NCBI GenBank assembly: GCA_910587645.1
Contig: CAJUNA010000024.1
Coordinates: 1 to 64,000, forward strand
DNA from: an uncultured Oscillospiraceae bacterium
GTDB lineage: Bacteria; Bacillota; Clostridia; Oscillospirales; Oscillospiraceae
Length of the DNA: 64,000 nt
Reading direction: 5' to 3'
Shown here: piece by piece, positions 25,385-33,363 of the stretch
How the letters are laid out: every line of letters begins with the position of its first letter
Position numbering within the stretch: position 1 is the first letter of the stretch
The notes under the pieces: generated by a model
The model's database searches: none
Seen by the model: the letters and a program-made list of their open reading frames with translations, nothing else
Told to the model about the DNA's origin: nothing
Made by a program: the position numbers and the translations under genes

Positions 25385-25429
25385 ATCGTTTTTCTCCTTT
25401 CCGCGTATCACGGATGATTGCCGAGAGCT

Positions 25430-25458
25430 ATTATACCCTATTTCGCCCGGTTTGGCAA
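25430..25458 (-). promoter_or_regulatory. promoter of the Gfo/Idh/MocA gene
   Basis: On the minus strand: TTGCCA (25458-25453), a 17-bp spacer and TATAAT (25435-25430). Confidence 0.75.
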
Positions 25459-25598
25459 CTGTCCACCGTGGCGCGGAGGAGAAAACTTTGGGAAGACCTG
25501 CCAGCCGGTCCTGGAAAAGATTCCGCAGGGACTGCATAAATCTCACTCCAACGGGAAACAATGGAAGCATCTTATGAAACAGAGAGGAGAGACTCCCC

Positions 25599-25865
25599 TT
25601 GGTAAAAGGTACTTCCCGCCGGGTGATCGTAGTAGATTCCCCGGATCCCAAGCTCTTTGAACAGGCTATTTTTATTGTAAAAAACGATGCTTTCTCCCAG
25701 GAGGGCGTTACCTCCCAGCAGGTCTTAGGAGAGGCATGCCGCATTGCCCGGAGCTGCGCCGCACCCCAGACCTTGCAGCCTCCCGTTTGGCGGAGGGTCC
25801 CTCTCTGGGGCTGGATCGCCGGAGCCGCCGCCATAGCGGCGGCAGTCATGGCGGCCGTGCTGTAG
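25599..25865 (+). CDS. small conserved clostridial protein with C-terminal membrane anchor
   Basis: The 88-aa protein begins MVKGTSRRVIVVDSPDPKLF, has a basic middle, and ends with one clear membrane helix (about 70-88), so it should be a tail-anchored protein. Similar short proteins are widespread in Oscillospiraceae, where I recall them being labelled, probably wrongly, as translation initiation factor 2. Function unknown. The start appears to be the TTG at 25599, 9 bp after AGAGGAG; no ATG is available in frame. Confidence 0.65.
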   Translation: MVKGTSRRVIVVDSPDPKLFEQAIFIVKNDAFSQEGVTSQQVLGEACRIARSCAAPQTLQPPVWRRVPLWGWIAGAAAIAAAVMAAVL

Positions 25866-25906
25866 GACGGAAACCCCGCTGTCTCCAGACGGTCAAAAAT
25901 TACGGC

Positions 25907-25943
25907 GCAGGCGGCGCATGGTTCCATACCATGCGCCGCCTGC
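25907..25943. terminator. bidirectional terminator
   Basis: A perfect 16-bp stem (25907-25922 with 25928-25943) and a 5-nt loop lies between convergent genes; on the minus strand it is followed by a TAATTTTT run. Confidence 0.75.
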
Positions 25944-25965
25944 TTAAACATAGGGCGCCCGGAAA

Positions 25966-27180
25966 TTATTTCTTCCCCAGCCCGGCGGTTTCCTTCATCG
26001 CCACAGAGCAGGCCAGATCCCCCAGCACATTGCAGCAGGTTGCGCCCATGTCGCACAGCGTATTGACGCTGATATACACCCCCATGACCCCGGTGGGCAG
26101 GCCCGCAATGGCCGCCAGCGCGGCAAAGGAAGCGATGGCGCCCCCTGGAACCCCTGGTGTGCCGATGCTCAGCAGGGTATTGCTCAGTAGCACCACCGCC
26201 AGCAGGCCGAAACTGACCTCCACGCCGCAGGCGTTAGCGAAGAACACGATCATAAACGACATGAGAATCGACACTGCGTCCATGTTAATAGTAGCCCCCA
26301 GAGGCAATGCCAGGGAAGATACCTCATTAGGGACACCCATCTCATCGGCGCACCGCTTACTGATGGGCAGCGTTGCGGAGCTGGAGCAGGTACCGAAGGC
26401 GTTGAGGGCCGCGGGCATGGCCTTGGAGAAAAACGCCCCCACGCCGTATTTGCCCAGCAGCTTCACAATGCCGCCGTAGACTACCACCGCATATAGGAAG
26501 AAGGTCAAGTACAGCGCCATGAGAACCGTCCCCAGAGCGAGGATAGTCTCCGTCCCGTTGGCGTACACAACAGACGCAATGGAGCAGAATACACCCACCG
26601 GCGTGAACAGCATCACCACCGAGACGATTTTTACCGAGATCTCATTGACGGAGCAAGCCAGCGCCACAAACGCGTCCGCCTTTTCCCCCAAGGCAAGACA
26701 GGTGATCCCCACGATCACCGCAAATACCAGCACTTGCAGCATATCCCCATTGGCAAAGGACGCCACGGGGTTGGCGGGGATCAGGTTTTTAACCGTATCC
26801 AGCAGGCTGGTAAACTGGGTGGCTGTCACACCGGCCTCCGCCATCTCGATAACCACACCCCGGCCAAGTCCCAGCGCCTTAGGCAGGAACAGCCCCAGCA
26901 GGCTGGCAAGCAGGGTGGTGGCGGTATAGTAAATCACCGACTGCGCACCGATGCGGCCGGTAGCGGACACGCTCCCGATGCCGTGGATGCCCACCACCAG
27001 GGAGCAAAACACCAGCGGATAAATCATCATCCGCAGCGCGTTCATATACAAGCCACCGGCCAGGCTGATGACGGGCAGCAGGAACTCCAGACGCCCTGGC
27101 ATCGCAAGCCCCAGGGCAATGCCGAGCAACAATCCAATAAAGATCGCCAAGGTCAGATGGGTGGATTTTTTGTTTTTCAT
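25966..27180 (-). CDS. dicarboxylate/amino acid:cation symporter (DAACS/GltP family)
   Basis: The 404-aa membrane protein has the DAACS fold: hydrophobic N-terminal helices, the hairpin motif GTCSSSATLPIS, ATINMDAVSI (where the glutamate-specific branch usually has NMDGT) and TPGVPGGAIAS. The family imports acidic or small neutral amino acids and C4-dicarboxylates with Na+ or H+. The aspartate-binding Arg of the last helix cannot be placed with certainty, fitting a substrate other than glutamate. A T-box riboswitch upstream shows it is controlled by an uncharged tRNA, so it is very likely an amino acid importer. The ATG at 27180 has AAAGGAGAT upstream. Confidence 0.9.
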   Translation of the reverse strand: MKNKKSTHLTLAIFIGLLLGIALGLAMPGRLEFLLPVISLAGGLYMNALRMMIYPLVFCSLVVGIHGIGSVSATGRIGAQSVIYYTATTLLASLLGLFLPKALGLGRGVVIEMAEAGVTATQFTSLLDTVKNLIPANPVASFANGDMLQVLVFAVIVGITCLALGEKADAFVALACSVNEISVKIVSVVMLFTPVGVFCSIASVVYANGTETILALGTVLMALYLTFFLYAVVVYGGIVKLLGKYGVGAFFSKAMPAALNAFGTCSSSATLPISKRCADEMGVPNEVSSLALPLGATINMDAVSILMSFMIVFFANACGVEVSFGLLAVVLLSNTLLSIGTPGVPGGAIASFAALAAIAGLPTGVMGVYISVNTLCDMGATCCNVLGDLACSVAMKETAGLGKK

Positions 27181-27229
27181 GGGAAAGCATCTCCTTTACA
27201 CAAAACATACCTAGGATTGGCGGCAATAT

Positions 27230-27477
27230 AAAAACGCCCGCCTTCTGCCAAAACAGAAGACGAGCGCAGCGCCCGTGGTACCACTTCTATTCACCCCGGC
27301 GCACAAAACGCCGGAGCCTCAACAGGCATCCAACAATGCCCTCCGCTGTAACGGGCGGACCCGTTGCGCCCTTACGCAGACCGTTTGGACGCACCTCTCC
27401 GGAGCCATGTTCGCCTGCCGCCGGCTTATTCCCTTTCAGCATCCGGGAACTCTCTGTGAAGCAGAGGGCAGGGTACT
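27230..27477 (-). promoter_or_regulatory. T-box riboswitch controlling the DAACS transporter
   Basis: On the minus strand the leader shows Stem I with the AGTA loop-E motif (27477-27474) and the upper helix CCTGCC/GGCAGG. GAA (27412-27410) follows, then the specifier region, and CTCCGGAG. The T-box sequence GTGGTACCACGG lies around 27284-27273. The terminator CGCTCGTCTTCTG/CAGAAGGCGGGCG with TTTTT occupies 27266-27230. Directly after GAA the triplet is CAT (His); shifted by one it is ATG (Met). The UGGU of the T-box would pair with a tRNA whose discriminator base is A, which fits Met but not His. Confidence 0.9.
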
Positions 27478-27513
27478 CTTTCCTTCATTGGGTTTCAAAA
27501 AATATGTATATTT

Positions 27514-27542
27514 ATTATATTCGATGGATTTCCGCCTGTCAA
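27514..27542 (-). promoter_or_regulatory. promoter of the T-box/DAACS transcript
   Basis: On the minus strand: TTGACA (27542-27537), a 17-bp spacer and TATAAT (27519-27514), both perfect consensus. Transcription would start near 27507. Confidence 0.85.
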
Positions 27543-27631
27543 TGGGAAAAACCACATGTTCACCGGTTTTGATGTCAGGATTTTTTGTGAAAACCGGCAA
27601 AAAACGATTTCCCCGCCCTGCGGGAAACAGG

Positions 27632-27660
27632 TAGACTTTTTCCGCCCGGTGCGCTATACT
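27632..27660 (+). promoter_or_regulatory. candidate promoter of murB
   Basis: TAGACT (27632-27637), a 17-bp spacer and TATACT (27655-27660). Confidence 0.5.
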
Positions 27661-27706
27661 GGGAATAACGCAACCGGAAATCCTTATCTGTGCAGGAGGT
27701 TCCCCT

Positions 27707-28618
27707 ATGTCTTGGTTCGACCGTTTTGACGCCCTGGTGGCGGTCCGCTTTCCCCATATGGAAATCCTTCGGGAGGAACCGATGGAACGCCACACCACCT
27801 TCCGGACAGGCGGGCCTGCCCGCCGCTTCGCCCGGCCCGCTTCGGCGGAGGAATGTGCCGCGCTGCTGGAACTGGCGGCGGAGGAAGCGTGGCCGGTTTT
27901 GCTGCTGGGAAATGGCTCCAATCTGCTGGTGTCCGATGCCGGTGTGGACACCCTGGCCATTCATACCGGGCTGCTGGACAAGGCGGCGCGCACCGGCCAG
28001 CGGACTATCCGGGCTGGCGCGGGGCTGCGCCTGTCCAAGCTGGCGGTATTCGCCCAACGGGAGGGGCTGAGCGGCCTGGAGTTCGCCCATGGCATCCCCG
28101 GCAGCCTGGGGGGCGGGGTATGTATGAATGCCGGAGCCTACGGCGGGGAGATGAAGCAGGTTTTGACAGCCGTTTCCGCCTGGCTTCCCGGGCAGGGCGT
28201 AAAGTGGATCGCGGCGGAGAAGCTGGAGCTGCGCTACCGCCACAGTCTCTTCAGCAGCGCCCCAGGCGCGGTGCTGGAAGCGGAGTTTCTCCTCACCCCT
28301 GGGGATGGCGGGGAGATTCAAGCCCTCATGGACAGCCTGAGCCGCCGCCGCCGGGAGAAACAGCCTTTGGAATATCCCAGCGCCGGCAGCACCTTCAAAC
28401 GGCCTGAGGGACATTTTGCGGGCGGGCTGATCGAGCAGTGTGGGCTGAAGGGCTTCCGCATAGGTGGCGCCCAGGTGTCGGAGAAGCACGCCGGATTTGT
28501 CATCAATGCCGGAGGCGCCTCCAGCACCGACATCCTGGCCCTGATTGCCCACATTCAAGAGGCTGTTTTCCAGCAAACCGGTGTGCGCCTAGAGCCGGAA
28601 GTCCGCATTGTCCCATAA
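27707..28618 (+). CDS. murB: UDP-N-acetylenolpyruvoylglucosamine reductase MurB
   Basis: The 303-aa FAD enzyme of peptidoglycan precursor synthesis reduces UDP-GlcNAc-enolpyruvate to UDP-MurNAc with NADPH. Visible motifs are the opening HTTFRTGGPARR, FAD-contact GNGSNLLV, IPGSLGGGVCMNAGAYGGEM, and the catalytic-serine segment PSAGSTFKRP, followed by GGLIEQCGLKGFRIGGAQVSEKHAGFV. The length fits the Firmicutes type. The ATG at 27707 follows GCAGGAGG. rapZ begins 31 bp downstream. Confidence 0.96.
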   Translation: MSWFDRFDALVAVRFPHMEILREEPMERHTTFRTGGPARRFARPASAEECAALLELAAEEAWPVLLLGNGSNLLVSDAGVDTLAIHTGLLDKAARTGQRTIRAGAGLRLSKLAVFAQREGLSGLEFAHGIPGSLGGGVCMNAGAYGGEMKQVLTAVSAWLPGQGVKWIAAEKLELRYRHSLFSSAPGAVLEAEFLLTPGDGGEIQALMDSLSRRRREKQPLEYPSAGSTFKRPEGHFAGGLIEQCGLKGFRIGGAQVSEKHAGFVINAGGASSTDILALIAHIQEAVFQQTGVRLEPEVRIVP

Positions 28619-28649
28619 GACCGGCTTCATGAAAAGGGAGAGAGAAATT

Positions 28650-29510
28650 ATGGAAATCCTGATTATATCCGGCCTGTCCGGAGGCGGCAAGAGCAAGGCG
28701 GCCTCCTTCCTGGAGGACGCCGGCTTCTACATCGTCGATAACATGCCTGCGGGGATGATCTTGAAATTCGCGGAGTTCTGTGCCGCCGGAAGCAGCCGCT
28801 ACCAACGGGCGGCGCTGGTCTACGATGTGCGTACCGCGGACACCTTCGATGAGTTTTTAGAGGTTCTAAACACCCTGCGCCAGCGGGAATGCGATTGCAG
28901 GCTGCTATATCTGGAAGCGGACGTGGAAACTATCATCAAGCGATATAAGGAGACCCGCCGCATCCATCCCCTCCAGGAGGTGGCCGGTTCTTTGGAGACG
29001 GCGGTTAACCAGGAAATCGCCCTGATGGCACCGGTCCGCGCCCAGGCGGACATCGTCATTGACTCCACCCGCTATTCCACGGCCCGCCTGCGGGGCGAGC
29101 TGCTGAGGCTATTCAGCGGCGGGCAGCAGGGCGGGGAGATGCAGGTGAGCCTGGTCTCCTTCGGGTTCAAGCACGGCCTGCCGCTGGAGGCGGATCTGGT
29201 CTTTGATGTCCGGTTCATGCCCAACCCTTTTTACATTGATTCCCTGCGGGGCAAGACCGGCCTGGATCAGGAGGTTCGGGATTACGTGTTTTCTTTCCGG
29301 GAAACGGAGCAGTTTGTGGAGAAGCTGCGGGATCTCCTCCGCTTCGTCCTGCCGCTATACCGGGAGGAGGGCAAGACGGTGCTGGTAGCGGCTATTGGCT
29401 GTACCGGCGGCCACCACCGCTCGGTGGCGGTGACCCACGCACTGTCGGAATATGTACGCACCCTGGGATATCATGTCACGGAAAACCACCGCGATATGAC
29501 GAGAATATAA
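28650..29510 (+). CDS. rapZ: RapZ/YvcJ nucleotide-binding protein
   Basis: The 286-aa protein is full length. The N-terminal P-loop domain has GLSGGGKS at 8-15, the VDNMPAGM segment and DVRT; the C-terminal domain contains VSFGFKHGLP, DVRFMPNPFY and IGCTGGHHRSV, the RapZ phosphate/metabolite-binding pattern. In Firmicutes (YvcJ) it hydrolyses GTP and affects competence and wall metabolism; in enterobacteria it directs decay of GlmZ RNA. The murB-rapZ-yvcK order matches many clostridia. The ATG at 28650 follows GGGAGAG; an ATG at 28629 is an alternative. Its TAA stop is fused to a palindromic repeat. Confidence 0.95.
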   Translation: MEILIISGLSGGGKSKAASFLEDAGFYIVDNMPAGMILKFAEFCAAGSSRYQRAALVYDVRTADTFDEFLEVLNTLRQRECDCRLLYLEADVETIIKRYKETRRIHPLQEVAGSLETAVNQEIALMAPVRAQADIVIDSTRYSTARLRGELLRLFSGGQQGGEMQVSLVSFGFKHGLPLEADLVFDVRFMPNPFYIDSLRGKTGLDQEVRDYVFSFRETEQFVEKLRDLLRFVLPLYREEGKTVLVAAIGCTGGHHRSVAVTHALSEYVRTLGYHVTENHRDMTRI

Positions 29511-29592
29511 GAACCTGTATTCGTAGGCGTGGGATGCCAGATGGGCAAAAGATCCGGCCAGATGGCGTCAAACGCCTATGAATACAGGTTCT
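29510..29592. repeat. palindromic TAA-linked repeat, short copy
   Basis: 83 bp with 21-bp terminal inverted repeats: the left arm 29510-29530 begins AGAACCTGTATTC and the right arm 29572-29592 is its inverse with one mismatch. The inner flanks GGGATGCCAGATGGGC and CAGATGGCGTCAA recur in the longer copy at 60709-60872. The first base is the last A of the rapZ stop codon. Confidence 0.85.
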
Positions 29593-29611
29593 AAAAGATG
29601 ATGGTGATAAA

Positions 29612-30652
29612 ATGTCTATGAACGAACAACAACGCTACTGCGGCCCCAGCGGAAAAGGGCCGAAAATTGTGGCTATCGGCGGCGGCACGGGACTGTCCAC
29701 CATGCTGCGCGGCCTAAAGCGGCACACGAACAACCTGACGGCCATCGTCACGGTGGCCGATGATGGCGGCGGCTCCGGGGTACTGCGCCAGGAGCTGGGG
29801 ATGCCGCCGCCCGGCGATGTGCGCAACTGTCTGGAAGCCCTGGCCAATGTGGAACCACTTATGGCGGAACTGCTCCATTACCGCTTTACGGAAGGCTCGT
29901 TAAAAGGGCAGAGCTTCGGTAACCTTTTTCTGGCTGCGCTCAACGGCATTTCCGGCAGCTTTGACCAGGCGGTTAGCCGCATGGGGCAGGTCCTGGCCAT
30001 CACCGGCCGGGTCATTCCGGTCACCACCAGCAATGTGCAGTTGGAAGCGGAATTTGAAAACGGCGTAAAGGTGCTGGGGGAATCTAAGATCTTCTTCTGC
30101 AAAAAGCGGGAGGACTGCCGCATCCGCCGGGTGCGGCTGCTGCCGGAACGTCCACCGGCCTTGGAAGCGGCTCTGGAAGCTATCCGGGAAGCGGACATGA
30201 TCCTCCTGGGACCGGGCAGCCTCTATACCAGCATCATTCCCAACCTCCTGGTGGATGGCGTTGCCGGTGCCATCGCGGCGTCCAGCGCCATAAAGATCTA
30301 TATTGCTAACGTCATGACCCAGGAAGGAGAGACAGAGGGCTACACCAACGCCGACCACATCCGCGCCCTGTTCCAGCACTCCTGCCCAAACCTGTTCCGT
30401 CTGTGCCTGGTCAACTCCTCCGCCATCCCCCAGGAAGTCCTGGACCGCTACGCCCAGGAGGGCGCGGAGCAGCTCCGCTTTGATAAGGCCAAATGCGGGG
30501 CGCTGGGAGTTGAACTGGTCAGCCGCCCAGTTTCGGCGGTGCGGGACGGTTATGTGCGCCATGACAGCGAGCTGCTGGCTGCCGCCCTGCTGGAGCTTCA
30601 CGCCCAGCGCAGCGTCCGCATTGCGGGTCTCGGGCGGTACCGGTCGGAGTAA
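29612..30652 (+). CDS. yvcK: YvcK/CofD-family gluconeogenesis and cell-shape factor
   Basis: The 346-aa protein has the CofD-like fold, with AIGGGTGLSTMLRGLK near the N terminus, VADDGGGSGVLRQELG (nucleotide-sugar binding) and ILLGPGSLYTSIIPNLLV. YvcK binds UDP-sugars and is needed for growth on gluconeogenic carbon and for correct wall synthesis in B. subtilis. It normally sits between rapZ and whiA; whiA is not downstream here. The ATG at 29612 has only GATGGTGAT upstream, a weak ribosome binding site; the second ATG at 29618 is an alternative. Confidence 0.93.
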   Translation: MSMNEQQRYCGPSGKGPKIVAIGGGTGLSTMLRGLKRHTNNLTAIVTVADDGGGSGVLRQELGMPPPGDVRNCLEALANVEPLMAELLHYRFTEGSLKGQSFGNLFLAALNGISGSFDQAVSRMGQVLAITGRVIPVTTSNVQLEAEFENGVKVLGESKIFFCKKREDCRIRRVRLLPERPPALEAALEAIREADMILLGPGSLYTSIIPNLLVDGVAGAIAASSAIKIYIANVMTQEGETEGYTNADHIRALFQHSCPNLFRLCLVNSSAIPQEVLDRYAQEGAEQLRFDKAKCGALGVELVSRPVSAVRDGYVRHDSELLAAALLELHAQRSVRIAGLGRYRSE

Positions 30653-30978
30653 ACGTCTGGCGGTTAAGGAGGTATGCCCGGAATATGAGCTCCATCATGC
30701 TGTTTGCGCCCAGCCCCCCCCCATGGAAGAAGCCGCGTTTCCGCCGGACTTCACAATTCATATGGACATCCATATTGGAGTGGGTATACACCCCTGGAAG
30801 GGCGGAACGGCTGCTGGAATACATACGGGGACAGTTGGCGCCCAGGGATGAAATAGAATTTTGGCGTATCTGGCAGGATATGGATTTCGGCCATAGGGTT
30901 TTGTCTCACTTGACAAAACATATTGTAAATGCTACACTTTCTATGGGCTATTTCGCCAAAAAAGAGAGGAGAGCCAAC
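30653..30978 (+). other. 326-bp spacer upstream of the cysteine desulfidase gene
   Basis: This stretch holds an AAGGAGGT at 30667-30674, a run of nine C residues at 30714-30722, and a promoter near its end. A reading frame from 30685 runs in frame into the next gene but crosses the promoter and shows no known domain, so I do not call it. Otherwise I see no feature. Confidence 0.5.
30910..30938 (+). promoter_or_regulatory. promoter of the cysteine desulfidase gene
   Basis: TTGACA (30910-30915), a 17-bp spacer and TACACT (30933-30938). Confidence 0.75.
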
Positions 30979-32271
30979 ATGGAAAAAACTGATCCCCGCT
31001 ACCCCCATTTTGTCCAAATCCTCCGGGAAGAGCTTGTCCCCGCCATGGGCTGCACGGAGCCGATCGCCATTGCCTATGGCGCGGCCAAGGCACGGGAGGT
31101 TCTGGGATGCCTGCCGGATCGTATCCTGGTGGAAGCCAGCGGCAATATCATCAAAAACGTGAAAAGCGTGGTGGTTCCCAATACCGGCGGGCTTAAGGGC
31201 ATCGAAGCCGCGGCGGCGGCAGGTGCCGTAGCCGGCGATGCTGGGAAGATCCTGGAGGTCATTTCCGCCGTCACAGATGAACAGAAGGTGGAAATCCGGA
31301 ACTATCTTTCCGGTCATGAGATTAAGGTGAAGCCAGCGGCGGGGGAAGTCATTTTTGATATTATCCTCACCTTATGGGCGGGGGAGGACTGTGTCCGGCT
31401 TCGGATTGCGGACTACCATACCAATATCGTCCTCATTGAGAAAAACGGGGAAGCGTTGCTCAAATGCGGTACGGTGGTAGCTTCCGGCGGCGCAGCCAGC
31501 GGCCTGACAGACCGGAGCTGCCTGACGGTGGACGCGATTGTGGACTTTGTGGATACCATGGACGTGGAGGATGTCCGGCCCATGGTGGAGCGGCAGCTCG
31601 CGTATAACTGCGCCATCGCCGGGGAGGGGATGGCCCACGACTGGGGCGCCAATATCGGCAAGGTCCTGCGGGAATACTACGGTGAGGACGTGAAGGTCCG
31701 GGCGCGGTATATGGCGGCAGCGGGATCCGATGCCCGCATGAGCGGCTGTGAGATGCCCGTCATCATTGTCTCTGGAAGCGGGAACCAGGGTATTACCGCC
31801 TCCGTCCCAGTGGCGGAGTATGCCAAGGAGCTGGGCGTGAGCCACGAGAAGCTGCTTCGCGCGGTAGCCCTCAGCGATTTGCTGACCATCCACATGAAAA
31901 CGGGCATAGGCCGCTTAAGCGCCTATTGCGGGGCGGTCAGCGCAGGCTGCGCTGCCGGCGGCGCGATTGCCTACCTCCACGGCGGAGGGCGGCGGGAGGT
32001 AGCCCATACGCTGGTCAACGCCCTAGCCACCATTTCCGGCATGATCTGCGATGGGGCCAAGCCCTCCTGCGCGGCGAAAATTGCCGCCGCCGTGGACGCG
32101 GGCGTTTTGGGCTACCATATGTTCCGCAGCGGCCAGCAGTTCCGGGGCGGCGAAGGCATCGTCACCAAGGGCGTGGAAGAGACCATCGCCAACATCGGCC
32201 GTCTGGGCCGGGTAGGGATGCGGGAGACCGACAAGGTCATTATCCGGATCATGACCGGGGACGAGGACTGA
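30979..32271 (+). CDS. L-cysteine desulfidase family protein (CyuA/UPF0597)
   Basis: The 430-aa protein matches the CyuA/CdsB group related to the iron-sulfur L-serine dehydratase alpha fold. It begins with LREELVPAMGCTEPIAIAYG, whose Cys is a conserved cluster ligand, and later has MSGCEMPVIIVSGSGNQG and CGAVSAGCAAGGAI, supplying further cysteines. Known members break L-cysteine into pyruvate, ammonia and sulfide using a [4Fe-4S] cluster. The ATG at 30979 follows AGAGAGGAG. It is a single-gene transcript from the promoter at 30910. Exact substrate is inferred from family. Confidence 0.88.
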   Translation: MEKTDPRYPHFVQILREELVPAMGCTEPIAIAYGAAKAREVLGCLPDRILVEASGNIIKNVKSVVVPNTGGLKGIEAAAAAGAVAGDAGKILEVISAVTDEQKVEIRNYLSGHEIKVKPAAGEVIFDIILTLWAGEDCVRLRIADYHTNIVLIEKNGEALLKCGTVVASGGAASGLTDRSCLTVDAIVDFVDTMDVEDVRPMVERQLAYNCAIAGEGMAHDWGANIGKVLREYYGEDVKVRARYMAAAGSDARMSGCEMPVIIVSGSGNQGITASVPVAEYAKELGVSHEKLLRAVALSDLLTIHMKTGIGRLSAYCGAVSAGCAAGGAIAYLHGGGRREVAHTLVNALATISGMICDGAKPSCAAKIAAAVDAGVLGYHMFRSGQQFRGGEGIVTKGVEETIANIGRLGRVGMRETDKVIIRIMTGDED

Positions 32272-32304
32272 TCTGGGCGGCTGCTACCGTGAGACTGTTT
32301 TTAT

Positions 32305-32346
32305 CCAGGGGATGGAGGAGTATGTACGCACCCCTCCATCCCCTGG
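32305..32346 (+). other. 14-bp hairpin after the cysteine desulfidase gene
   Basis: CCAGGGGATGGAGG (32305-32318) pairs with CCTCCATCCCCTGG (32333-32346). There is no T tract, so a terminator is possible but not proven. Confidence 0.5.
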
Positions 32347-32423
32347 CACCATGTATGCGGAAGCACTGTGTCTCCCGTTTTTGGGGACCTGTGTTTTTTC
32401 CGGCCAAATATTGCGGTACGCCA

Positions 32424-32452
32424 TTGACTGCGCTATCCCACTGTGCTAGAAT
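32424..32452 (+). promoter_or_regulatory. promoter of nfnAB
   Basis: TTGACT (32424-32429), a 17-bp spacer and TAGAAT (32447-32452). Confidence 0.7.
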
Positions 32453-32519
32453 AAGAAATGTATGCGGATACCATACGCCCCAGAGGAGAAACCGAATCTA
32501 AGTGGAAAGAGGAAACACT

Positions 32520-33362
32520 ATGTATCGGATCGTAAAAAAACGGGTTTTAAACCCTACCGTCACGCTGATGGAAATCGAGGCCCCCGCCGTGGCGCGGAAG
32601 TGCGAGCCTGGCCAGTTCATCATCCTCCGGGTGGATGAGAACGGCGAGCGCATCCCCCTGACCATCGCGGCCTATGACCGCGAGGCCGGTACCGTCACCA
32701 TTATTTTCCAGATTGTAGGCGCTACCACCGAAAAGCTCAACCACAAGGAGCAGGGCGAGTACATCCAGGACTTCGTTGGCCCCCTGGGCAAGGCCACTGA
32801 GACCGAAGGCCTCCACCGCGTGGCCGTCATCGGCGGCGGCGTGGGCACCGCTATCGCCTATCCCGTGGCTAAGAAGCTCCATGACGATGGGTGCCATGTG
32901 GACCTGATCGTGGGCTTCCGTAACAAGGATCTCATTATCCTCAAGGAGGAGTTCGAGGCCGCCAGCACCAACCTTATCATCGGTACCGATGACGGCTCCT
33001 ACGGCAAAAAGGCCCTGGTCACCGACCTGCTCAAGGAGCAGATTGAAGCCGGCGTCAAGTATGACCGCGTCATTGCCATTGGCCCGGTCATCATGATGAA
33101 ATTCGTCTGCCTGCTCACCAAGGAGTACAACATTCCTACCGTGGTCAGCATGAACCCCATCATGATCGACGGCACTGGTATGTGCGGCGGCTGCCGGCTG
33201 AGCGTAGGCGGCGAGACGAAATTCGCCTGCGTGGACGGCCCCGAGTTCGATGGGCACCTGGTGGACTTTGACGAGTCCATGGCCCGCGGCGCCATGTACC
33301 GGGACTTCGAGCTTCACGCAAGAGAGGAAACTTGCAATCTGTTCAAGCAGGAGGTAAAGTGA
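32520..33362 (+). CDS. nfnA: NfnA, ferredoxin-NADP+ oxidoreductase subunit alpha
   Basis: The 280-aa protein has the ferredoxin-reductase fold: an FAD-binding beta barrel (about 1-95, with PLTIAAYDREAGTVTIIFQ), an NAD-binding Rossmann domain (VIGGGVGTAIAYPVAKKL) and a C-terminal [2Fe-2S] site in GMCGGCRLSV and FACVDGPEFDGH. Together with NfnB it forms the electron-bifurcating NADH-dependent reduced ferredoxin:NADP+ oxidoreductase, balancing ferredoxin, NADH and NADPH in anaerobes. The ATG at 32520 has AGAGGAAAC before it; a GTG six codons upstream is too far from any site. Its stop is one base before nfnB. Confidence 0.93.
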   Translation: MYRIVKKRVLNPTVTLMEIEAPAVARKCEPGQFIILRVDENGERIPLTIAAYDREAGTVTIIFQIVGATTEKLNHKEQGEYIQDFVGPLGKATETEGLHRVAVIGGGVGTAIAYPVAKKLHDDGCHVDLIVGFRNKDLIILKEEFEAASTNLIIGTDDGSYGKKALVTDLLKEQIEAGVKYDRVIAIGPVIMMKFVCLLTKEYNIPTVVSMNPIMIDGTGMCGGCRLSVGGETKFACVDGPEFDGHLVDFDESMARGAMYRDFELHAREETCNLFKQEVK

Positions 33363-33363
33363 T

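Noticed and set aside
23063..27180. Possible defence island from the HD-domain and nuclease genes
   Set aside because: YhaM and Xth are housekeeping nucleases and their neighbours are an ABC exporter and an oxidoreductase; no defence gene is present.
27406..27409. Firm assignment of the T-box to histidine
   Set aside because: CAT follows GAA, but the UGGU in the T-box does not match the C discriminator of tRNA-His; left undecided between His and Met.
30685..30978. 98-codon in-frame extension of the cysteine desulfidase
   Set aside because: It crosses the TTGACA-17-TACACT promoter at 30910 and adds no known domain; the ATG at 30979 has a proper ribosome binding site and matches the family start.
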